From: Nematostella vectensis
Lineage: Eukaryota; Cnidaria; Anthozoa; Actiniaria; Edwardsiidae
DNA: 64,000 nt
Assembly (NCBI RefSeq): GCF_932526225.1
Contig: NC_064047.1
Location: forward strand, 5,457,501-5,521,500
Direction of reading: 5' to 3'
A program made the position numbers and the translations under genes. Below, in pieces: positions 13,101 through 25,100 of this stretch (the first letter of the stretch is position 1; the number at the start of each line of letters is the position of its first letter). The notes under the pieces were generated by a model. That model had not been told where the DNA came from. It was given only the letters and a program-made list of their open reading frames with translations, and ran no database searches.

Positions 13101-16100
13101 ATGTATCGTTTGGCTCAAAGAAAAAAAAAACACAGCATAACAAAAAGATTCCTACATGCCAAAAACTGTAAAACAAATCCTGCTCAATTGAAAGACTATC
13201 CCTCAAAAGCTCATTGGAAAAAAACAAGAAGGATATTGATAATGGCTTATCCTGGAACTCAGGAACGGAAACTTCTAGTAAGCCTACATACAGTAGGTTC
13301 AACAAGTCAAATTCAGGGATCAGAAACAGAATATACTATCAATGTCCTGACTGGCAATCCAACCTGTGTCAGAAGAGGCCCCATTTGACTGACCCACCCG
13401 TGAATCCCTTTTTGTTATGTAAACCAAGGCTACTTATATGACCCATGATGAGTTTAAGGCATTAACATGCTTTTTTCCTAAAATACCCTGTATCTTTACT
13501 AGGTTACATCATGTGAAAGTCCATTTGCTGTGGGATTCACTCTACAAAACCTTTCAGCTGAGGTGGGTATGGTGACAGTAGCATGCATGTACCCAGGAAT
13601 TGCTGAGAGGGAGTGCACATTAGATGGTATCATGAAAAAAGGATGATATTTGATGTTCCTTGAATAAGAATTGAGAATGGGAAATGACTGTATATTATGC
13701 CATACATTAAGCTAGTGGATTTAAATGGCCTGACATGTGTGATATACTGTAACAATATGTGATAACAGATGGTGGTAGATGCTTTTCACATTTAATGCAA
13801 CAGTATGTATAGCTCCATTAAACTATTGCTCCTTTTTGTAGACTACAGATGATAATTGGAAGACAAGTGTTGTTAATGCTGCTGCGAAAACTGTATTTAA
13901 GGTTGGTTGTGATTGACATCCTTGTGAAGTTGTATTTCAACCACCCAATGATGTAAAATCCCCATTTTTCAGTAGCCCAAGGAATGTTTTTCAAACAACC
14001 TGAGGTTGTAAAATCCACTACAATATTTCCAAGAACAGTGTGTGGTTCTATTAAATTTTCAAGAACTATATGTGGCTCTATTTGATTTCCAAGAACAGTA
14101 CAGTATGTGTTTCTATGTAAATTCTAAGAACAGTACAGTATGTGTTTCTGTGTAAATTCTAAGAACAGTATAATATGTGTTTCTATGTACTGTATGTAAA
14201 TTCCAAGAACAGTACAGTATGTGTTTTATGTAAATTCTAAGAACAGTACAGTATGTGGCCTCACCATTATTTCCTAGAACAGTTTGTGGGGCCATTTATT
14301 GATGACACCTACTGTACAGTATTTACTGAAACTTTTCACTGTAGTACAATATCAAAATTAAGCGACCCATGGAAAATAGGAACATGAAGTAAAATATTTT
14401 GAGTAATTACGTTTTTTTTCTTCAAATTTCAATATGTTTCAAAGAGAGAAGTATTTCTGTTCCTTCACATTCCAATTGTAGACCCAGCTGTGGCTCAACC
14501 TTATTTGTTTTGTTGCATCCCTATGTAGCTTGTGAGTCTTGACAACTTAGCAGTGTATTGGAATCCAGACCAACATGCTTATGACTTGTATGGCAACCAC
14601 TGGAATTGGAAGGTAATACAACACAGTGATCATCTATTCTACTGTATATTATACAGTACAATGACACATGTGTTATTAGAGGCCACATGATGCTTGGCGT
14701 AAGTATGTATTCTCCCCACAACTAGGTTTCAAGGAAAAAACATTTTAATAGTTGTATAAAACAAATAGATATCATTTTTTGTGCATCTGTCCTCTAATAG
14801 ATGAACAGCAGACGTCACAGCGTGTCACAAACAACAATCATGTAACTCTTCTTGTTGCATACTTTTCGTTTATGACAAGCTGTGCATCTATTGGAGGACA
14901 GATCACACAAAAAAAGATATTTTTTTGAGATCTGTATCAGGGACATGCAATTGTATGCATAACATTGTCTGAAACAGTCCCCTGAGCGTATTAAAGAACA
15001 AGGTAAAACAATGGAAGGGAACATCAGGGACATGCAATTGTATGCATAACATTGTCTGAAACAGTCCCCTGAGCGTATAAGAGAACAAGGTGAAACAATG
15101 GAAGGAAACATCAGGGACATGCAATTGTATGCATAACATTGTCTGAAACAGTCCCCTGAGCGTATTAGAGAACAAGGTAAAACAATAGAAGGAAACATCA
15201 GGGACATGCAATTGTATGCATAACATTGAAACAGTCCCCTGAGCGTATTAGAGAACAAGGTGAAACAATAGAAGGGAACATCAGGGACATGCAATTGTAT
15301 GCATAACATTGAAACAGTCCCCTGAGCGTATTAGAGAACAAGGTAAAACAATGGAAGGGAACATCAGGGACATGCAATTGTATGCATAGCATTGTCTGAA
15401 ACAGTCCCCTGAGTGTATTAGAGAACAAGGTAAAACAATGGAAGGGAACATCAGGGACATGCAATTGTATGCATAGCATTGTCTGAAACACTCCCCTGAG
15501 CGTATTAGAGAACAAGGTGAAACAATGGAAGGAAACAGTGCCATGCATACATTTCTCAGAGTATTGGGCTAGTATGTGACTTGAATAGTAATTCCCTGAA
15601 CATTTAACACAACAAATATATACTCTCTATACTGTAGCTCAACATGTCTGTGACTTTTACAGTGGTCACATTAACTGGGTGAGCTTGGTGGTAATTTGTT
15701 TTTGGTCTTTTAAAAACCTTACAGGGTAAAATGGAGGATGGTATATCTACAAAAGCTAAACAGCCAAAGGATTATGAATACAGTAAGTATAAAACATAAA
15801 AATTATGCACACACATATAAAATTGTATCCTGGATATACATTAATGCATTAAGGCTTTACAAAAATGTGTTCTAAGAACTATCATATTTATTCTCGCAAA
15901 GTCCAGATTAATAATCGTCTTGAAGATTAATACCTGCAGTTGGACAAATGTTGTTAAACTGATGTTGTAAAAAGCAGCTAAGAAATATTCAATATTGTAC
16001 GCATTGTTTTAGTTCTGCAGCCATTGTCCGCTGAATGCCATGTCATCATGGACCAAACGTCCAAGGTGGAGATGGATGTACCAAAGGTATTGGTTAAGTT

Positions 16101-19100
16101 TATGATTAGGGTGATTTGCAGTCTCTTCCCTCTCTCACTTAGTGGTGGTAGTCTCCCTTTCTTCTCGCTTGTGCCCTTGTTATACAGCCACAAATGTGCT
16201 GAGAATAGCTTATAGAATTTTATGTTAGCTTCAAGCTTTCTCATTTTGTTTTGCAGCTTTTGGTGGAAGTTATCCAACAGGAGTTATCACTTGCCATGTC
16301 ACAAAAACAGGCGAGTGTCAAAGTTAACAGTGATTTTGTACAGACTGCTGAGCATGATAGTTGTGGTAGTAGTGGACGTGATAATGATGATGATGATGAT
16401 AATGCTGATGTGGTCATGGTGATTATAATGATGGTGATGATGATGATAATGCTGAGGATGATAGTGGTAATGGTTGTAGAAGTGGTGATGATGATTTTGA
16501 TGGTGGTGGTTGGTTGAGGGGTGGTGGTCATGGTGATTATAATGATGGTGATGATGATGATAATGCTGAGGATGATAGTGGTATTGGTTGTAGAAGTGGT
16601 GATGATGATTTTGATGGTGGTGGTTGGTTGAGGGGTGGTGGTCATGGTGATTATAATGATGGTGATGATGATGGTAATGCTGAGGATGATAGTGGTAATG
16701 GTTGTAGAAGTGGTGATGATGATTTTGATGGTGGTGGTTGGTTGAGGGGTGGTGGTCATGGTGATTATAATGATGGTGATGATAATGATGCTGACAATGA
16801 TGATGTTAGCAGTGGTGTTGATGATTATGATGATGATGGGGTGATGAGGATGACGATTATGTTTCTGTTGGTGGTGATAATGATGTTGCTGATGTGTGTC
16901 AATCTGTTAAATCCAAATAATACTTTGAATTATAATCAATAATCTTACTTATTTTATTTCCAATTTCATATAGTTCCACAATCTAATGGATGTCATTGAC
17001 TCATTTGAGCTCATGTCTGTGAATCAGCAATACAAGAAGTACCAACCCACTGTCAAAGTCCATGGCAGTGCCAGCAAGTGGTACTGTCAAATATTGATTT
17101 TTCATTTATGGTTTTGTCTGATAAAGTTTTGTTGAGAATTTCAAGAAAATTTTGAGGCCCCATACAGTACATTATGTTCTCATATGACCCAATCAAACAA
17201 GGACAATAAGATATTTATTATACACCCTTTTTATTTAATACAAATTTTCATTGCATCTGAACTGGCTATACAGAATGTATGTTCGCTATTCAACGAAAGA
17301 GAGCATGGTTAGCCTGTAGGTGAATAATAAATAGCTTCCATTGGCTGAAAAGTCATGCATGGTGTGCAACTGATAATTTCCACAGCGTGCTTTATAATTT
17401 CTAGTATGGCCCAAGAACACAATAGATATTTATTATACAGCTTTTTGATAATTTTTATATTTGCAAAGTATTACATTGTTTCGTACAGTAGTAAATGCTT
17501 TGCCTAACTATAATCACCTTTCCTGGACAGGTGGAAGTATGCTTATACTGCAATCTGTGAGGAGGGTATTCGTAGCTGGTCATGGGAAAGAATCAAAGCG
17601 CATCGGTTAGTTGCTTGTAGAACATGGCTTTATCATTTTTACACAAATATAATGATATGTGGTATAATATAATATTAATAAATATAAATGTAAAGTACTG
17701 AGCCAGGCTTTGGGGTTATAGGTATGTTTGCTAAACCCAATTATAATTTCTTACATCAATAGAATTACTTGACCCACAGTCAGCGACTTTTTTAACACTG
17801 TTTATTATCTCATGGAAGAGTGGCTGTCTGGTACATAGCCTATGACCAGCACACCTTGCAGACTGTACAGTATCCACGGGAGAGGGCGTGGAAAAAAATT
17901 GAAGAGTAACAAATGAAGGCACAAACTTTTCTGGGCAGGGTTTGTCCCCAGGCTCCCCCCTGAATATTTTAAACACTTCTACTTTGCCAAGCTTTGGCTT
18001 TAGACTTCTTCAGGTTTTCTATGGTGCAGTATCTCCTCAAGCTGTTGTGTTCTAGCATTTAAACATGTCCCTTTGTTTTATTGACAAGTATACTGGTAAT
18101 CAACTGTGCCAAATAGTCCATTTTTTACTTATTCCAGATTTCTTGAATCTGTACAAGCTGTTGTTGTTTTGTTGATATTTTTATAGGGCTAGGTATCGTG
18201 CATATAAATCGTTGTACAAGCGAAAGCTCAAAGGATTCCATGACTCAGAGCGTGAGTCTTCCCTTAGACATTTACAGGTACATTTTGCAAATCATTCCAT
18301 TAACCCTTACTAGAACCTCTGTATTTTCAACCCCATAACTTCAACTTTTTGAATATTACGATTTTTCATCATTTTGTATTGGTGTTTGAGAAGGTGTTTC
18401 TCTAAAAGTTTTGCTAAAAAAATCAGGTTTTTGGGGCATATAGTCTAGTTTTGTTTAGTATATAGCTAAGTTTCTATCACTGGTATTTTAATCTTGGACT
18501 CTGTTGGACCCTCTTCTCATGTCTTTAGCCAATTACCCCCTGTGATCAAGGGCTAGCGGTTTATTTACAGTACCCACCCTTACAGGATAACGAAAGGCAA
18601 TGGAAAATAGATCTTCGGCTTTATGTTCTTATGTGAGAGGATGTGTGATTCTCAGTCCCCTGTGTAGCCAGATTTTTTTACATCTAATACCCAATTTGAC
18701 CTGGATTAAGACCCTGCTCCCTTTACTTGAGAAGCCTTAACCACTGAGCTATCGCAATACACTCGTTTTTTTTTTTTTTCATGTCTCACATGAGTGCAGT
18801 TGGTATTGATATTTATCCACTGCTTAATGCCCACGTCTTACTAGGCCTTAGAGGATGACCTAGGTATCCCAAGCGTACTGATTGCTAAGCAACAGGCTGA
18901 GCTGGAGGTAAGATCATCTTTAAGCAACAGGCTGAGCTCGAGGTAAGATCATGGCTAAGCAACATGCTAAGCTAGAGGTAAGATCATCGCTAAGCAACAG
19001 GCTGAGCTAGATCTAAGATCATCTTTAAGCAACAGGTTGAGCTAGAGGTAAGATCATTGCTAAGCAACAGGCTGAGCTAGAGGTAAGATCATCTTTAAGC

Positions 19101-22100
19101 AACATGCTGAGCTAGAGGTAAGATCATCTTTAAGCAACAGGCTGAGCTAGAGGTAAGATCATCACTAAGCAACATGCTGAGCTAGAGGTAAGATCATCTT
19201 TAAGCAACAGGCTGAGCTAGAGGTAAGATCATTGCTAAGCAACATGCTGAGGTAGAGTTAAGATAATAGGGGACTTGCGCTAAGAGATCACATGACATTT
19301 CTGGGTGACAAGCCCAAAACTAAATAATCAAACAGAAAAAATCAGAAATAATTGCACCCGTCACACCAAGAGAATGACAAAAAAATAAAATCTTTATAGA
19401 AAACTAAACCCTTTCTGAAAGAAAAGAATTCTGGATTTTTTTTCGTAAGCACCGAGTAAGTTGCTTTTTGTTGCTGTTATTTTGCCGCTAAAAGCCTGAG
19501 CCCACGCTAGTTTGCCACCCAAACAGTCGCTTTATCTTTTAGCGCTAGTCCCCTATTGCTAAGAAATAGGCTGAGCTAGATGTAAGATCATTGTTAAGCA
19601 ACAGGCTGAGCTAGAGGTAAGATCATTGGTAAGCAACAGGCTGAGCTAGAGGTAAGATCATTGCTAAGCAACAGGCTGAGCTAGAGGTAAGATCATTGCT
19701 AAGAAACAGGCTGAGTTAGAAGTAAGATCATCTCTTAGCAACGGGCTGAGCAAGAGGTTAGTTCAACCGTTGCCATAATATACCTCATAATTGATGTCGA
19801 TCATTTTTTTGTTTGTTAATTTGATTGATTTATTGTTGTTTTTTATTTATTTATTTTATCATCTTTGTAGGTTCCGCCTGAGATGCGTGAAGTCCTGAGT
19901 CCTGCGAAGACAAGTTCTGGATCATGGTGGTCTTGGCTAGGGGGAGGTGCTGGAGCACCAGCAGAAACATTACCACTGGAGGAGGGTAACATTCAATTTA
20001 TACTTCTTAAATAATGACCCAGTGCATGTAGGAACTTATAGACCCTTGCTTACCGGCCATAAAATGCTAAAGATTTGAGGCTTCGTGCTGTCCATGCAAA
20101 CAAGCTCAATGATTATTATGTATGAAGTTCATTATGGTCAACTAGTGAGATTTTGTCAGGATCTCTTGGGGATCCTGGCTCTTTGGGGCTGGAGAATATT
20201 ATATGGAGATACCGTAGTCTCCCTAGCAGTGGTCAATGATTGTGACTTAGGAAACCCATTTTGAATTAGCCCACCCCATGACCCCCCAGAAACTTTAACA
20301 GCATTTTAAGTCCTTTTTCGCTTTGAACAGAAGAGGACCTTTTATCCAAACTTACGGTGGAAGCCTTGCCCAAAGGCGAAAAGGAGAAGCTCTACAAAGC
20401 CATTGACTACAGTGAGGGTGCAAGACCCATTAAGTACCCACTAGAGGTAGGGACCACAGGGAGGGTGCAAGGTAGGGACTACAGGGAGGGTACAAGGTAG
20501 GGACTACAGGGAGGGTGCAAGGTAGGGACTACAGGGAGGGTACAAGGTAGGGACTACAGGGAGGGTGCAAGGTAGGGACTACAGGGAGGGTGCAAGGTAG
20601 GGACTACAGGGAGGACCTTTTATCCAAACTTACGGTGGAAGCCTTGCCCAAAGACGAAAAGGAGAAGCTCTACAAAGCCATTGACTACAGTGAGGGTGCA
20701 AGACCCATTAAGTACCCACTAGAGGTAGGGACCACATGGAGGGTGCAAGGTAGGGACTACAGGGAGGGTACAAGGTAGGGACTACAGGGAGGGTGCAAGG
20801 TAGGGACTACAGGGAGGGTACAAGGTAGGGACTACAGGGAGGGTGAAAGGTAGGGACTACAGGGAGGGTACAAGGTAGGGACTACAGGGAGGGTACAAGG
20901 TAGGGACTACAGGGAGGGTGCAAGGTAGGGACTACAGGGAGGGTGCAAGGTAGGGACTACAGGGAGGGTGCAAGGTAGGGGCTACAGGGAGGGTGCAAGG
21001 TAGGGACTACAGGGAGGGTACAAGGTGCAAGGTAGGGACTACAGGGAGGGTACAAGGTGCAAGGTAGGGACTACAGGGAGAGTGCAAGGTAGGGACTACA
21101 GGGAGGGTACAAGGTAGGGACTACAGGGAGGGTACAAGGTAGGGACTACAGGGAGGGTACAAGGTAGGGACTACAGGGAGAGTGCAAGGTAGGGACTACA
21201 GGGAGGGTACAAGGTGCAAGGTAGGGACTACAGGGAGGGTGCAAGGTAGGGACTACAGGGAGGGTGCAAGGTAGGGACTACAGGGAGGGTGCAAGGTAGG
21301 GACTACAGGGAGGGTACAAGGTAGGGACTACAGGGAGAGTGCAAGGTAGGGACTACAGGGAGGGTACAAGGTGCAAGGTAGGGACTACAGGGAGGGTGCA
21401 AGGTAGGGACTACAGGGATTGTGCAAGGTAGGGACTACAGGGAGGGTGCAAGGTAGGGACTACAGGGAGGGTGCAAGGTAGGGACTACAGGGAGGGTGCA
21501 AGGTAGCGACTACAGGGGGGGTGCAAGGTAGGGACTACAGGGAGGGTACAAGGTAGGGACTACAGGGAGGGTGCAAGGTAGGGACTACAGGGAGGGTACA
21601 AGGTAGGGACTACAGGGAGAGTGCAAGGTAGGGACTACGGGAGGGTGCAAGGTAGGGACTACAGGGAGGGTGCAAGGTAGGGACTACAAGGAGGGTGCAA
21701 GGTAGGGACTACAGGGAGGGTGCAAGGTAGGGACAACAGGGAGGGTGCAAGATCCATTAAAAGTAGTTTAAGGGGTAGTTTTTAGGAGAGCAATCATTGC
21801 CCCTTACTAAACAGGGAGTGGCAATGTTTACATTTTTAACTGTCTGCAAGATGTCTTACATTTGGCCTTTCTAACACGTTTGTGTTAACAGTACATCAAG
21901 AGGAGGTTGACTTTCCATCTGGACTCCTGTCTTGTTACTCTCCTTGATGTGCAGAAAAGGTAGGTTCCCATTTTTTCATAGTATCTTGTTGGGGTAATAA
22001 ACCCCTGCCCTGAGTTATGGTGTCTTGTAGGGGAAGTACTAATAATGTTGAGTTGTGGTGTCTTGTAGGGGAAGTACTAATAATGTTGAGTTGTGGTGTG

Positions 22101-25100
22101 TTGTAGGGGAAGTACTAATAATGTTGAGTTGCGGTGTCTTGTAGGGGTTGTACTAATAATGTTGAGTTGTGGTGTCTTGTAGGGGAAGTACTAATAATGT
22201 TTAGTCATGTTGTCTTGTAGGGGAAGTACTAATAATATTGAGTTGTGGTGTCTTGTAGGGGAAGTACTAATAATGTTTAGTTGCGGTGTCTTGTAGGGGA
22301 AGTACTAATAATGTTTAGTTGCGGTGTCTTGTAGGGGAAGTACTAATAATGTTGAGTTGCGGTGTCTTGTAGGGGAAGTACTAATAATATTGAGTTGTGG
22401 TGTCTTGTAGGGGAAGTACTAATAATGTTTAGTCATGTTGTCTTGTAGGGGAAGTACTAATAATGTTTAGTCATGTTGTCTTGTAGGGGAAGTACTAATA
22501 ATGTTTAGTTGCGGTGTCTTGTAGGGGAAGTACTAATAATGTTTAGTCATGTTGTCTTGTAGGGGAAGTACTAATAATGTTGAGTTGCGGTGTCTTGTAG
22601 GGGAAGTACTAATAATGTTTAGTTGTGGTGTCTTGTAGGGGAAGTACTAATAATGTTTAGTTGCGGTGTCTTGTAGGGGAAGTACTAATAATGTTGAGTT
22701 GCGGTGTCTTGTAGGGGAAGTACTAATAATGTTTAGTCATGTTGTCTTGTAGGGGAAGTACTAATAATGTTGAGTTGCGGTGTCTTGTAGGGGAAGTACT
22801 AATAATGTTTAGTCATGTTGTCTTGTAGGGGAAGTACTAATAATGTTGAGTTGCAGTATCTTGTAGGGGAAGTACTAATAATGTTTAGTCATGTTGTCTT
22901 GTAGGGGAAGTACTAATAATGTTGAGTTGCGGTATCTTGTAGGGGAAGAACTAATAATGTTTAGTCATGTAGTCTTGTAGGGGAAGTACTAATAATGTTT
23001 AGTCATGTTGTCTTGTAGGGGAAGTACTAATAATGTTTAGTCATGTTGTCTTGTAGGGGAAGTACTAATAATGTTTAGTGTCATGTTGTCTTGTAGGGGA
23101 AGTACTAATAATGTTGAGTTGTGGTGTCTTGTAGGGGAAGTACTAATAATGTTTAGTCATGTTGTCTTGTAGGGGAAGTACTAATAATGTTTAGTCATGT
23201 TGTCTTGTAGGGGAAGTACTAATAATGTTGAGTTGTGGTGTCTTGTAGGGGAAGTACTAATAATGTTTAGTCATGTTGTCTTGTAGGGGAAGTACTAATA
23301 ATGTTTAGTCATGTTGTCTTGTAGGGGAAGTACTAATAATGTTGAGTTGTGGTGTCTTGTAGGGGAAGTACTAATAATGTTTAGTCATGTTGTCTTGTAG
23401 GGGAAGTACTAATAATATTGAGTTGTGGTGTCTTGTAGGAAGATAGCTGAGGTAGCCACACAAGGCTTTGCTGCTGCCATTGAGCAACGTCCCGGTGGGG
23501 ATGCAATGAGGTAAAGTGCTTTAGACGAGAAGAAAAAATAACCAGAAGAATCCCACACAAGTCGTTGGTTCTTCTGGCAGGCCCATACCCAGGATTTTTC
23601 TGGGGGGGGGGGGGGGGGGTGCAAAATCCGAAAAAGTGGACCCAATTTTTCTGGTGCCATTGCACGGGACGTTTATTGTCGGATTTGGCTACATACTAGA
23701 GTGATCAAGCTTATGCTCTATAGTTTTGTCTACAATTAGCACGTCTATTGAGAACCAATATTGGACGTTTAGCTGTTGTGGGGGGTGTGTTCACACCCCC
23801 CGCACCCCCCCCCTGGGTACTGGACTGTCTGGTCTCTAGAGAATCATAAAGTTACAATAATAAAAATGGTCTAGGGGAAATTTCATGTGCAAACTATTTA
23901 TAATAAGCACTATAAACTTTTTTTATAACAGATAAAATTACCACACTCTGCAAAACATGCGAAGTAAAACTTCATGATTCGTTACACACAGATGCATCTA
24001 AGTGGTTTTCATAAACCAGTGCAACAAAGTGTAATAGTCCAGGCATAGTGATAAAGTCAGCTCAAAAAAGAACAAGTGTTTATTAGTGCTAAATGTACTA
24101 AAGTGTATTCCATTGGCTTATGAAAACCGTTTTGTCATCATATGATATTTGTATACTAGGATAGTACATGTGCCATCCGGCGGTGGTCTCTCCCTCACCA
24201 CAACTCCCCACCACCAGAACCCCCAACCCTTACATTGGCTGAACTTCTTAATTTGCAATATAATTACCTAGATTGTATTTTGATTATTTAATAATAAAAT
24301 GTCGTTCAAACATGGCCAGGAATCTCTATTACCAATGTGCATCATGTGTTGGCTAAAACATTGTGCCATCCTCGGGTACCCAGGGCGTCAAGTGCAACGA
24401 GGCACAAGAACAAGGCGGAGGATGGTGGCAAGAAAGAATAGAAAGGAAGGAGAAGATATCTCGCTCCTCTCTTTTTCCTGCCCCCTCCCCCTCCGCCGGC
24501 CTTGTTTTGCCTGATTCTCTTGCCTGTGACCTTGATGCCCTGGGTTTCCGAGGATGGCATGGTGCACAATGTAGCTGGGTTGTTATGTCACTGGCTTGGC
24601 AGCTGCCATTTGTGCTGATCTGTAATACCTTGAGCTGCCACGGTTCTAGCACTCTGCACATCTGTCGCTGGATGTAGAGTTAGCCAGGTTGTTCTTGAAG
24701 CAAAGCCTCCACACTGCACAAACTGGCCTAGTGGCGGACCTCAAGTAAACTGATGGGGTGTGGTCCATTTGTAATCCACGAAGGGAGTTGACAACAATGC
24801 ATTTGAGTTTGCATAGTACATTAAAAAAGATATTTGTTTAAATATTGATTTTTGACTTTGTCTGTGTTGCTAGATTCCAGGCAGAAGTGAATGGTTTTCA
24901 GGTTCTTGGTACCCCAAACTCCAGTGATGGCCAATCTAGACCGTGCTTGATGTCTTCCAAGACTTCACTGGGAAGTATGTACTTAAATCTTCCGCAAATA
25001 AATTGTCCACATCCTTTATTGATTTTAAGGCCACAGTACAAAAGTGTAAGATTATTCACATAAGCTGTTTAATTGAGTGATCTCACAAGAGCCAATAAGA

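Noticed and set aside
14815-15548. Overlapping antisense frames of 87-164 codons with CMSLMFPSIV-type repeats
   Set aside because: They are products of the 87-bp minisatellite in intron 10.
16241-16942. Poly-Thr/Ile and Gly/Asp-rich frames on both strands
   Set aside because: They come from GATGAT microsatellite and its 114-bp higher-order unit.
18690-18762. A functional tRNA gene
   Set aside because: Box A is good, but box B is decayed and no cloverleaf or acceptor stem could be formed by eye. A similar piece elsewhere suggests a SINE.
21981-23438. Possible CRISPR-like array (regular repeats)
   Set aside because: Units are contiguous with no unique spacers, lie in a eukaryotic intron, and match the acceptor of the next exon.
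24299-24677. Overlapping frames of 71-104 codons on both strands in intron 21
   Set aside because: No domain or splice support; GC-richer local composition explains the open frames.
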